Shown here piece by piece: positions 1 to 6,561 of a stretch of 8,790 bases of DNA; the stretch's first letter is position 1; each line of letters opens with the position of its first letter. A program made the translations under genes and the position numbers. The DNA is from JAPLDB01 sp964356415 (GTDB taxonomy: Bacteria; Bacteroidota; Bacteroidia; AKYH767-A; 2013-40CM-41-45): assembly GCA_964356415.1 (NCBI GenBank), contig CAYHHK010000152.1, forward strand, positions 1 through 8,790. The letters are read 5' to 3'. The notes beneath the pieces are model-generated. The model saw nothing but the letters and a program-made list of their open reading frames with translations, was not told the DNA's origin and made no database searches.

Positions 1-15
1 CTTTGCTGTTTTTAG

Positions 16-23
16 TAAGTTTG
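16..23 (+). promoter_or_regulatory. Candidate Bacteroidota -7 promoter element (TAAGTTTG)
   Basis: TAAGTTTG matches the TAnnTTTG -7 consensus of Bacteroidota primary-sigma promoters exactly. It lies 31 bp before the ATG of the AlkB-like gene, which would give a leader of roughly 25 nt. The matching -33 TTTG box would fall before base 1, so it cannot be checked here. The call rests on one 8-bp match in AT-rich DNA. Confidence 0.4.
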
Positions 24-54
24 CTTTTTATTTAACCGGGTAAAAATTAATATC

Positions 55-1068
55 ATGCGCAACTATAAATATTTCTGGAGCTTAACTCCCGGTTTGGCCG
101 TTGTATGTGGAAATGTAGCCGGCGGATGGTGGGGCATAAGTAATTTTGTTTTCTCGCTGGGCTTTCTTGCTTTCATTGAATGGTTTTTCCCTGAAGATAA
201 AAATAATGAGTCTTCCAATTCTGCATTCATCCCTGATTTTATCCTCGTATTGCACGTATTGATGCAGTCTGCTGCATTGCTCACACTCTTTTATTCCATT
301 CATGAAAATAATTTCACTCCATGGCAGCTCGCATTTGCATGCCTTTCAACAGGTGTCCATAGCGGATCAAGTTCAATAGTGATTGCGCATGAACTTATAC
401 ACAGAAAGCATCCCGCATGGCAATGGATGGGGAAGTATTTGCTTTTTACCGCCGGCAATGTTTATTTTTATGTGGAGCATTTAAAGGTTCATCACAAATA
501 TGTCGGTACACAAGCTGATCCTGCCACTGCTCTGTTAAATGAATCGCTTTACAGCTTTTATTTGAGGACTACCCGTCAGCAGATAGCCGGTGCCTGGAAA
601 ATGGAGCGTGAACGTCTGCTAAAGGAGAATAAATCCGCCTTCCATTACAGTAATTATATCGTTGCTTCACTATTGCTTATGACAATTTTGTTCCTGATCC
701 TTGGTTACAGCATTGGAATCATCGCAATTATTGCTTTTTCCGGGCAGTCTCTCGTTGCAAATTTCCTTCTTGAATACACCAATTACATTGAACATTATGG
801 TCTGTCGAGAAATGACAATGAAAGGGTAACGGAAATTCACAGCTGGCAAAGTGATAAAGTAATCTCCCGGTTCATTCTTATAGACTTGAGCAGGCACAGT
901 GACCACCATTTCTATGCTTCAAAACCTTACCACACGCTTATGACATACGAAAAAAGTCCTGTACTCCCGGGAGGATATGCTTCAGCAATCTACCTTGCGC
1001 TGATTCCACCACTCTGGTTTAAGGTGATGAATAACAGGATTGCATCGTTTCAGAAAACTATTTCCTGA
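55..1068 (+). CDS. alkB: AlkB-type membrane alkane/fatty-acyl hydroxylase (non-heme di-iron)
   Basis: A 337-aa integral membrane protein of the AlkB/XylM branch of the fatty acid desaturase-hydroxylase superfamily. These enzymes use a histidine-coordinated di-iron centre, O2 and electrons (usually from rubredoxin) to hydroxylate terminal carbons of alkanes or related chains in the inner membrane. The histidine boxes are visible: HELIHRKH (112-119), EHLKVHH (141-147) and LSRHSDHH (278-285), plus the AlkB-type NYIEHYGL signature (243-250). Hydrophobic stretches at about 11-45, 60-80, 92-110, 125-140, 202-240 and 308-323 fit a multi-pass protein. It is shorter than classical AlkB (about 400 aa), and box 2 has Val where EHxxGHH has Gly, so the substrate may not be an n-alkane. 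No rubredoxin or rubredoxin reductase gene is present in the window. The start is the first ATG after an A-rich leader with no Shine-Dalgarno sequence. The next gene starts 49 bp downstream on the same strand. Confidence 0.85.
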   Translation: MRNYKYFWSLTPGLAVVCGNVAGGWWGISNFVFSLGFLAFIEWFFPEDKNNESSNSAFIPDFILVLHVLMQSAALLTLFYSIHENNFTPWQLAFACLSTGVHSGSSSIVIAHELIHRKHPAWQWMGKYLLFTAGNVYFYVEHLKVHHKYVGTQADPATALLNESLYSFYLRTTRQQIAGAWKMERERLLKENKSAFHYSNYIVASLLLMTILFLILGYSIGIIAIIAFSGQSLVANFLLEYTNYIEHYGLSRNDNERVTEIHSWQSDKVISRFILIDLSRHSDHHFYASKPYHTLMTYEKSPVLPGGYASAIYLALIPPLWFKVMNNRIASFQKTIS

Positions 1069-1117
1069 ACTGCCTGTTGCTTCTGTAATTTAATATTGGC
1101 ATTACACAATATTTTCA

Positions 1118-3574
1118 ATGAAAAAAACGATAATCCTCTTTTATCTGGTTTTCCTTCTCTGTGAAATTTCTTTTGCCCAATTCCCGGGCGGATTTGGCGG
1201 CGGAGGCAGCAGCGCTCCTAAAATTTATGACGGGAAAATTTCAGGAACTGTTATTGAAAAGTTGAACGGAAAGCCTATTGAGTTTGCAAACATTGCTCTT
1301 TATAAATCGGGCAGTGATAAACCTGAAGATGGTACTATGACTGATGGCAAAGGTTTCTTTAAGATCAAAAACATTAAAAATGGGAATTACAGAATAACCG
1401 TAACATTCATCGGTTTTGAAACAAGATCATTTGACTCACTCGAGATAACTGATAAAAAAACATCAGTTGACCTTGGAAAGATCAGCCTGCAAGCCGGCAA
1501 AACCCTGAAGGAAGTAAATGTGGAAGAAGAAAAGCAACTCATTGAAACAAGAATCGACAAACTCATTTACAATGCAGACAAGGACATTACAAGCAAAGGT
1601 GGTAATGCCACTGATGTGCTCCGCAAAATTCCGATGGTAACTGTTGACCTCGACGGAAATGTTATGCTTCAGGGAACAAACAATGTGAAGATCCTCATCA
1701 ATGACAAGCCTTCCTCCATCATGGCGGGTACTGTAGGAGATGCAATGAAAATGATTCCTGCAGATGAAATTGAAAAAGTGGAAGTGATCACAAGTCCCAG
1801 TGCGAAATATGATGCAGAAGGAACCGGAGGCATTATCAATATCATCACAAAGAAAAAAAACATTGAGGGCCTGAGTGGTATGATCAACCTTGGTGTGGGA
1901 ACACGTTCCAGCAATTTGTTCGGGAATTTCAGTTACCGGCAGGGTCGTTTCGGCACCGGATTGAATTTAGGTGGATTTGGTTACACAGGTACCGGGAACC
2001 TTACATCTACGCGAACATCAAATGATTCACTGGTTTTTGAGCAGACAGGAAAAAATACAAACCTGGGTTTTGGGCCCTTTGTGCAATGGACTACTGACCT
2101 TGACCTGAACAGTAAGAACAACCTGAGTACCTCAGTCAAATTTTTTGGCTTCTTCAACAGAGTTGACGGAGACAACAACACCAAAATTTATGGTAATAGT
2201 TTTAAAGCGGAAAACAAGACGAACATTGATGGAATCAACTATGATGCTTCGCTTGATTACAAACGCAAATTCAAAAAACCTGAGCAGGAGTTTTCGATGA
2301 GTGTGCAGCATACTAACAATACACGTTCGATTGATTATGAGATCAAGAGGTTACATGATTCTGGCAACTCCTTTTCAAGCTATGAGACTAGTAATAATGA
2401 CAACATTAACCGTGAAACTACTTTCCAGACAGACTATACACATCCGTTTTCAAAAATGTTTACACTTGAGGCAGGAGGGAAGACTATCCTTCGTGATGTA
2501 ACCAGCGATGCAACAACAAACCTTGACAACAATGGTGTGATCCCGGATGTCAATTCCACTAATGAATTCAATTACATCCAGAATGTGTATGCAGGTTATG
2601 CAGTGGGTTCGCTGACGTTGAAAAAGTTTGGATTGAAACTGGGAGGTCGCTACGAACAAACACATGTTGATGGTGACCAGGGCAATGACACTTCGGACTT
2701 TTCTGGTAACTATAGTAACCTGATTCCCAGTGCAACATTGTCGTACCGCAAAGCCGGAAAGTACCAGGCAAAAGTCAGCTATACGCAGCGAATCCAACGC
2801 CCCGGAATGAATTATTTAAATCCTTACCGCAACAGCAGCGATATTTCTAATACCACTTACGGAAACCCGAATCTCGATGCTGAAACAAGTAACAATTTTG
2901 AATTCGGATATTCTATATTCAGGAAATTCGGTTCTGTCAATTCAAGCGTCTATCACCGCTTCACCAACAATGCAATTGAGAAATACAGCTTTGTGAATGA
3001 AACCTCAAAGCAATTCGAGACCACTTACGGGAACATCGGAAAAAACAATTCCACCGGCGGAAGCATCGGTCTGAATGTATTGTACAAGAAGCTTATGATG
3101 TCACTGAACACAAATGTCTATTATTATGAGGTGAAGACTGCGCAACAGGAATTAAAGCTAACCAACAACGGAGTGAATTACAATGTGAGCTTATTTGGCA
3201 GCCTCAAGTTTACGGATCGCTGGGGAGTTCAGGCATTCGGGAATTTCAGTGGTCCCAAGTACAGCGTGCAGGGTTATTCAACTTCTTTTTTCTATTACAA
3301 CCTGAGTGCGCGCAGGGAATTTAAAAATGGCAAAGGTGGCGTAGGCATCGGACTTGATAATTTTGCTACGCCGTATCTGCATTTTAAAAGCGTGTATGAC
3401 GGAAATGGATTCAGCTATAAAACCGATAATAAAATATTCTTCATGGGAGTTCGGCTCAGTCTGGATTACCGCTTTGGTAAAATGGAATTCGGAAATTCGA
3501 AAAAGAAAATTAAGAATGACGACCTGAAGCCTGGGGATGAAGGTGGAGTGGAAGGTGGAATGGGAGGGAAATAG
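1118..3574 (+). CDS. Outer-membrane beta-barrel receptor (TonB-dependent-receptor-like, carboxypeptidase-regulatory domain)
   Basis: An 818-aa outer-membrane protein. Residues 1-20 form a signal peptide (KK, hydrophobic core, SFA cleavage before Gln21), followed by a Gly-rich linker (23-30). Residues about 41-125 are a CarboxypepD_reg-like beta-sandwich containing GKPIEFANI and TFIGFETRSF. Residues about 135-250 resemble a TonB plug, with LRKIPMVTVDLDGNV, the LINDKPSS segment and YDAEGTGGIINIITKKK (231-247). The rest is a beta-barrel with alternating aromatic strands ending near LSLDYRFGKMEF. A charged, Gly-rich tail follows (KKKIKNDDLKPGDEGG and beyond). This layout fits the OMP_b-brl_3 family of Bacteroidota, which is shorter than SusC. 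The substrate is unknown, and no SusD partner follows. Its position 49 bp after the AlkB-like gene permits co-transcription, so hydrophobic substrate uptake is possible but unproven. The start codon is fixed by the signal peptide. Confidence 0.88.
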   Translation: MKKTIILFYLVFLLCEISFAQFPGGFGGGGSSAPKIYDGKISGTVIEKLNGKPIEFANIALYKSGSDKPEDGTMTDGKGFFKIKNIKNGNYRITVTFIGFETRSFDSLEITDKKTSVDLGKISLQAGKTLKEVNVEEEKQLIETRIDKLIYNADKDITSKGGNATDVLRKIPMVTVDLDGNVMLQGTNNVKILINDKPSSIMAGTVGDAMKMIPADEIEKVEVITSPSAKYDAEGTGGIINIITKKKNIEGLSGMINLGVGTRSSNLFGNFSYRQGRFGTGLNLGGFGYTGTGNLTSTRTSNDSLVFEQTGKNTNLGFGPFVQWTTDLDLNSKNNLSTSVKFFGFFNRVDGDNNTKIYGNSFKAENKTNIDGINYDASLDYKRKFKKPEQEFSMSVQHTNNTRSIDYEIKRLHDSGNSFSSYETSNNDNINRETTFQTDYTHPFSKMFTLEAGGKTILRDVTSDATTNLDNNGVIPDVNSTNEFNYIQNVYAGYAVGSLTLKKFGLKLGGRYEQTHVDGDQGNDTSDFSGNYSNLIPSATLSYRKAGKYQAKVSYTQRIQRPGMNYLNPYRNSSDISNTTYGNPNLDAETSNNFEFGYSIFRKFGSVNSSVYHRFTNNAIEKYSFVNETSKQFETTYGNIGKNNSTGGSIGLNVLYKKLMMSLNTNVYYYEVKTAQQELKLTNNGVNYNVSLFGSLKFTDRWGVQAFGNFSGPKYSVQGYSTSFFYYNLSARREFKNGKGGVGIGLDNFATPYLHFKSVYDGNGFSYKTDNKIFFMGVRLSLDYRFGKMEFGNSKKKIKNDDLKPGDEGGVEGGMGGK

Positions 3575-3580
3575 AGGAAA

Positions 3581-3643
3581 GTAGGTAGTAGGTAGTAGGT
3601 AGTAGGTAGTAGGTAGTAGGTAGTAGGTAGTAGGTAGTAGGTA
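3581..3643. repeat. Perfect heptanucleotide tandem array, 9 x GTAGGTA
   Basis: Nine uninterrupted, identical copies of GTAGGTA (63 bp). The array begins 7 bp after the receptor stop codon and ends 16 bp before the methyltransferase ATG, so it fills almost the whole intergenic region. On the minus strand the 7-bp period makes a 7-residue peptide heptad (LLPTTYY) in an open frame, which is an artefact of the repeat. Perfect identity suggests recent slippage or active homogenisation. Copy number would change the spacing between the two genes in 7-bp steps. Confidence 0.97.
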
Positions 3644-3659
3644 AGAAGTTGGACAATAA

Positions 3660-4313
3660 ATGTACAAAACGGAACAGGAGATATTGAATGTTGCGGGGAT
3701 TAAAATCACCCTACTCAAAATTGTTAATGTTGATGAGCTGTTTAATAATTTAGTTGCCAAAGGAGATCAACATGAAGATGTAAGAGACGAGCGGATTCCT
3801 TACTGGGCTGACCTCTGGCCTTCGGCAATTGGCTTAAGCGAACATATTATCAAGTCTGAAATTATTTTAACAAATACCACTGTTCATGAAATGGGCTGTG
3901 GACTAGGATTAACGGGCATTGTAGCAGGCAAGCTTGGTGCTCAGGTTTTTTTTACAGATTATCTTTCCGAAGCACTTGATTTTGCAAAGCAGAACTGGGA
4001 TCTGAATAATGTCGTTTCTGCTTCCTATAAAAAAATGGACTGGCGTCATCCCGATCCATCATTAAAAGCAGATGTGTTGCTGGCCTCTGATGTTGCTTAT
4101 GAACGAAAAGCCTTTGAGTTTCTCCCGCATGCCTTCAAAACCCTGATCAATCCCGGTGGTAAAATTATCGTCAGTGAGCCCAACCGATTGTATGCACAGG
4201 AATTTTTTGACGGACTTACCAATCAGGGATTCACTGTGAAAAAATATATTTACTCAGTGTTGAGAAACAATATTCATCAGCAAGTAAATGTTTTCGAAAT
4301 TAAATCCTGCTGA
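3660..4313 (+). CDS. Class I SAM-dependent methyltransferase (lysine-methyltransferase-like, Methyltransf_16 type)
   Basis: A 217-aa soluble Rossmann-fold methyltransferase. The N-terminal PYWADLWPSAIGLSEHI (47-63) is typical of the protein-lysine/nicotinamide-type methyltransferases grouped as Methyltransf_16 (the ETF-beta lysine methyltransferase relatives). Motif I is EMGCGLGLTG (77-86), which binds SAM. The acidic residue after beta-2 is Asp100 in FFTDY. The motif IV region is LLASDVAYE (141-149), followed by a NPGGKIIVSEPNR strand (164-176). The length is normal for the family and the gene looks intact. The substrate cannot be read from sequence; protein lysine is most likely from family knowledge. 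The ATG lies 16 bp after the GTAGGTA array with no Shine-Dalgarno sequence. It could be read through from the receptor gene, or from a promoter inside or beyond the array. No obvious terminator follows before the CTCAYAT repeats. Confidence 0.8.
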   Translation: MYKTEQEILNVAGIKITLLKIVNVDELFNNLVAKGDQHEDVRDERIPYWADLWPSAIGLSEHIIKSEIILTNTTVHEMGCGLGLTGIVAGKLGAQVFFTDYLSEALDFAKQNWDLNNVVSASYKKMDWRHPDPSLKADVLLASDVAYERKAFEFLPHAFKTLINPGGKIIVSEPNRLYAQEFFDGLTNQGFTVKKYIYSVLRNNIHQQVNVFEIKSC

Positions 4314-4320
4314 TGTAAAT

Positions 4321-4363
4321 CTCACATCTCACTCCCGATAGCTATCGGGATCATATCTCATAT
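4321..4363. repeat. Short interrupted CTCAYAT heptamer array
   Basis: CTCACAT then CTCAC (4321-4332), followed by an 18-bp palindrome, then TCATAT and CTCATAT (4351-4363). These are units of the same degenerate heptamer that forms the long array at 8668-8790. The array here is only about four units long and is split by the palindrome. It starts 8 bp after the methyltransferase stop codon and marks the left edge of the accessory segment. Confidence 0.85.
4333..4350. repeat. 18-bp perfect palindrome, copy 1 (TCCCGATAGCTATCGGGA)
   Basis: This is a perfect 18-bp palindrome. An identical 18-mer occurs at 5449-5466 inside the reverse transcriptase frame. Here it interrupts the CTCAYAT array. The two contexts share no similarity outside the palindrome, which suggests a dispersed mobile or copied element rather than a segmental duplication. 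Confidence 0.93.
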
Positions 4364-4370
4364 CGTTTTG

Positions 4371-4485
4371 CAGCTACACGCAGGCAGGGTTTTTTAGCAC
4401 TAAACTTCCTACGAAGTACTGAACTTCAAAATTAGCACTTTCCTGTTCTCCGAAGCACGAAACCCCTGCTTGCGTGTAGGTGCTG
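4371..4485. repeat. 115-bp long-armed inverted repeat of unknown function
   Basis: The arms CTACACGCAGGCAGGG (4374-4389) and CCCTGCTTGCGTGTAG (4464-4479) are complementary at 15 of 16 positions. The pairing can be resumed outside by CAG/CTG. The 74-bp centre contains smaller inverted repeats (CTTC/GAAG around 4406-4417). The single strand would fold into a long imperfect hairpin, in size and architecture like a folded recombination site such as an integron attC. However, no clear RYYYAAC/GTTRRRY cores are visible and no integrase gene is in the window. It begins 7 bp after the heptamer array, at the left edge of the accessory segment. Confidence 0.7.
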
Positions 4486-4555
4486 TGTGTGCCCTGAATG
4501 GCAAATATAGTTCTTTCAAAGAAGAATGCTCCAGAGGGTGCGAGTCCCTTATGCG

Positions 4556-4570
4556 CCCGATAGCATCGGG
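4556..4570. repeat. Palindromic element CCCGATAGCATCGGG
   Basis: A 6-bp perfect stem (CCCGAT/ATCGGG) with a 3-nt loop, 18 nt into the intron. It is a shortened relative of the 18-bp palindrome TCCCGATAGCTATCGGGA. It could instead be a native domain I stem that resembles the family by chance. Confidence 0.6.
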
Positions 4571-4618
4571 AAGCATTAGCAAGTCGCAAGGTGGTTTACC
4601 GTGAGGTATGCACTAAAG

Positions 4619-4640
4619 CCCGCCTGACCGGACGGGCAGG
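4619..4640. repeat. GC-rich palindromic element in intron domain I
   Basis: A 22-bp imperfect inverted repeat centred on CCGG (CCCGCCTGACC then GGACGGGCAGG). It interrupts what otherwise reads as continuous domain I sequence between CACTAAAG and TAAGCGAGACTGC. It shares the CCCGCCTG core with the palindrome at 6248-6264, so the two may belong to one family. Confidence 0.7.
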
Positions 4641-4675
4641 TAAGCGAGACTGCAAAGGTCGGTACTGAGGCCTTC

Positions 4676-4690
4676 GCCATAGGCTATGGC
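4676..4690. repeat. Palindromic element GCCATAGGCTATGGC
   Basis: A 7-bp perfect stem around a single G, within a GC-rich insertion of about 28 bp (about 4670-4697) between GGTACTGAG and CGAACGAACAGG. Removing the insertion joins two segments typical of intron domain I. Confidence 0.65.
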
Positions 4691-4932
4691 CGCCGGCGAA
4701 CGAACAGGAACTGCATACCGAGGCATGAATGAGTGGATGAGATGACACAACACATCGAAGTCCAATGAATACAAAAGCTCATTCATGTAGATGCAGCAGC
4801 GATAGACCAAAGGATATTTACCTTACCGGGGGAGATCTGTTAATAGTTTGGCTGAGCCGCGAGCGAGTGGCAAGGCGACAATCGCTAAAGAAATAAAGTG
4901 GTTTTAACAGAAGTCAGCAGAGGTCATAGTAG

Positions 4933-4950
4933 TCCCGATGAAAATCGGGA
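4933..4950 (+). repeat. TCCCGAT-GAAA-ATCGGGA hairpin
   Basis: A perfect 7-bp stem capped by a GAAA tetraloop, located just after CAGAGGTCATAGTAG and before GAAGGACTGAACG. The stem is the same as in the 18-bp palindrome family, but the centre is a GNRA loop. It may therefore be an inserted element that supplies an RNA tetraloop, or a native intron hairpin. Confidence 0.6.
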
Positions 4951-5448
4951 TGAAGGACTGAACGTAGTAGTCGTTCTGAATGTAGCAAGGAGGACAATCC
5001 GTGAAAGCGGAACCAGCCTTGTCATAAGAGGAACAGGAAACAATGTAGTAGTAATGTGATGATTGAAAAGATTATTGCCCGTAAAAACATGCGACTGGCA
5101 TCCGAACACGTAATGTCGAACAAAGGTTCGGCAGGGGTGGACGGTATGTCGGTAAGAGAGCTGCCAGCGTTTCTGAAAATAAACAGAGACAGGATAGCTA
5201 CCGCCATGGTAAACGGAAAATATCTTCCTCAAGCCATCAAGGGAGTTTCGATTCCCAAGAGTAACGGGAAGGTGCGCCTGCTTGGTGTACCAACCGTAGT
5301 AGACCGTGTGCTGCAACAAGCAGTTGCACAGGTGATAGAAGTAAAGTTTGAGCCGGAATTCAAACAACACAGTTATGGATTCCGTCCCGGCAAGAGCGCA
5401 CCACAGGCGGTATCGCAATCACAGGAGTATATCAATGCAGGGTATCAG

Positions 5449-5466
5449 TCCCGATAGCTATCGGGA
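5449..5466. repeat. 18-bp perfect palindrome, copy 2, inside the RT frame
   Basis: TCCCGATAGCTATCGGGA, identical to 4333-4350. It lies between the codons for GYQ and IDIDLKNFF, immediately before RT motif A, where a short linker of about two residues is expected. It introduces TAG and changes the frame, so it is a direct cause of gene inactivation. Confidence 0.93.
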
Positions 5467-5961
5467 TTGACATAGACCTGAAGAACTTCTTCGATGAAGT
5501 GAATCATTGTTTGCTCTTGCAACTGCTTTACCAAAAAGTAAAATGCCCTTTTACATTACGGCTGATCCGCAAATGGCTGAGAGCGCCTATTCTAATTGAA
5601 GGCAAACTTACCAAGCGCAGAAAAGGCGTACCGCAGGGAAGTCCATTGAGTCCGCTGCTTTCCAATATCATGTTGCATGAATTGGACAAGTGGTTGGAAA
5701 AACAAGGACTACGTTACGTTCGCTATGCTGACGATTTTAGTGTTTACACTAAGACCAAAGCAGAAGCGCGGAAGGTTGGCAACAATATTTATCTATTCTT
5801 AAAAGATAAGTTGAAGCTACCAATTAACCGTGAGAAAAGTGGACTACGCAAACCTGTACACTTTGAAATACTGGGATTCTGTTTTGTACCCACGTATATA
5901 AAAGGAGAGAAGGGCAAATACCAAACGGTGGTGAGCGACAAAAGCTGGAAGACACTCAAAC

Positions 5962-6025
5962 AGGGCGGAGCGTTAAGAAAATGTCCAGTGGACATTTTTA
6001 GCGAATGAGCCGGCTTGCAGGGGAG
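5962..6025 (+). repeat. Hairpin mini-element, copy 1
   Basis: A 64-bp unit related to 6123-6184. It contains CGTTA (5971-5975), AG, a 9-bp stem AAAATGTCC/GGACATTTT (5978-5986/5990-5998) with an AGT loop, then TAGCG (5999-6003), which pairs with CGTTA. The palindrome AGCCGGCT (6008-6015) and TTGCAGGGGAG follow. It sits in the RT/maturase frame between LKQ and KFITKK and adds a TGA stop without changing the frame of the downstream block. Confidence 0.88.
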
Positions 6026-6122
6026 CAAATTCATTACAAAGAAAACGCTACCAAAGAGTTTTGACGAACGCACCAAACAACTGAAAAGTGTTCAGGAGGG
6101 TTGGCTGAATTACTTCCGTATG

Positions 6123-6184
6123 AGGGCTGAGCGTTAAGAAATCATCCGGTGGATGATTTTAGCGAAGAGCCGGCTTGCAGGGAG
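6123..6184 (+). repeat. Hairpin mini-element, copy 2
   Basis: A 62-bp unit related to 5962-6025, with the same outer blocks (AGGGC, GAGCGTTAAGAAA, TTTTAGCGAA, GAGCCGGCTTGCAGGG). Its stem is AAATCATCC/GGATGATTT with a GGT loop. Compared with copy 1, the stem differs at three positions on each arm and every change is compensated. It disrupts maturase domain X after NYFRM. GAGGGCT occurs on both sides (6122-6128 and 6182-6188), a possible target duplication. Confidence 0.88.
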
Positions 6185-6247
6185 GGCTACGGCAAACTCC
6201 AAAGCATTGATAGTTGGGTGCGAAACCGTTTACGACTTTGTATTTGG

Positions 6248-6264
6248 TCCCGCCTGAGGCGGGA
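6248..6264. repeat. Palindromic element TCCCGCCTGAGGCGGGA
   Basis: A perfect 8-bp stem around one central G. It falls in the maturase domain after LCIW and before KKPDRKRKN, where it encodes extra residues (SRLRRE) without breaking the frame. It is related to the CCCGCCTG core at 4619-4640. Confidence 0.85.
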
Positions 6265-6522
6265 GAAGAAACCCGATAGGAAAAGGAAGAATCTTATTCG
6301 CTTGGGAGTTCCTGGTGGCAAAGCGTACGCATGGAGCAGGTCGAAGAAAGGGCGATGGGCGATTGCTCAGAGCCCGATTCTTCTTACAACAATCACATTG
6401 GAGCGATTGCAAAAACGCGGCTATGAAATGAGGAACGAATTCGATCTGACCATATTAAAAAGAAAAAGAAGCAGATCAATCTATGCTCGATTACTACTGC
6501 AAAGTAGCCCCGCACTATTATT

Positions 6523-6536
6523 CCGATATCTATCGG
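6523..6536. repeat. Palindromic element CCGATATCTATCGG near domain V
   Basis: A 6-bp stem with a TC centre. A second inverted pair, AGCCCC (6506-6511) and GGGGCT (6535-6540), overlaps and surrounds it. It separates the C-terminal maturase traces KVAP and LYTRP, close to where intron domain V is expected. It resembles the CCGATA core of the 18-bp palindrome. Confidence 0.65.
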
Positions 6537-6561
6537 GGCTATATACGAGACCCGCTTGGCC

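Larger units (their letters stand above)
4538..5058 (+). ncRNA. Group II intron 5' ribozyme domains (I to start of IV)
   Basis: About 520 nt of non-coding intron RNA. GGTATGCA (4605-4612) pairs with TGCATACC (4712-4719), a long-range domain I stem. CTGTTA (4837-4842) pairs with TAACAG (4905-4910), a later domain stem. Three GC-rich palindromes (4556-4570, 4619-4640, 4676-4690) lie in this part; the last two are inside the loop closed by the 4605/4719 stem. A fourth, GAAA-capped hairpin is at 4933-4950. Core segments between the palindromes still read like intact intron, so the palindromes look like later additions at hairpin tips. Confidence 0.75.
5059..6553 (+). pseudogene. Group II intron reverse transcriptase/maturase, broken
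   Basis: The intron-encoded protein, readable only by joining frames. Block 1 (ATG 5059 to about 5448) holds the N-terminal RT blocks: NKGSAGVDGM, IPKSNGKVRLLGVPTVVDRVLQQA split as two blocks, and HSYGFRPGKSA. The 18-bp palindrome at 5449-5466 then brings an in-frame TAG (5455-5457) and a frameshift. Block 2 (5466-5963) resumes with IDIDLKNFFDEVNH (motif A aspartates), GVPQGSPLSPLLSN and the catalytic YADD. A hairpin element ending in TGA (6006-6008) follows. Block 3 (6027-6122) is maturase domain X (ITKKTLPKSF to GWLNYFRM). A second hairpin element adds TAA (6135-6137) and shifts the frame. Block 4 (6188 to about 6430) has SWVRNRLRLCIW to SPILLTTITLERL. C-terminal traces LDYYCKVAP (from about 6486) and LYTRP (to 6553) lie in different frames. 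No HNH endonuclease domain is seen. Some introns use an earlier GTG; here 5056 GTG is adjacent. Confidence 0.88.

Noticed and set aside
2450..2797. 115-aa and overlapping minus-strand frames within the receptor gene
   Set aside because: They are antisense shadows of a clear outer-membrane protein coding region with no family features of their own.
3278..3760. 160-aa minus-strand open frame with LLPTTYY peptide repeats
   Set aside because: It is antisense to the receptor gene's 3' end and the methyltransferase 5' end. The peptide repeats come only from the GTAGGTA array, whose 7-bp period stays open in this frame.
4371..4485. A true integron attC site
   Set aside because: No RYYYAAC/GTTRRRY core sites and no integron integrase could be found, so it is described only as a long inverted repeat.
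4987..5027. Short ORF after a strong AAGGAGG ribosome-binding-like site in the intron
   Set aside because: GTG at 5001 gives only eight codons before TAA. Strong Shine-Dalgarno sites are unusual for this phylum, and the sequence is part of the conserved intron RNA upstream of the maturase.
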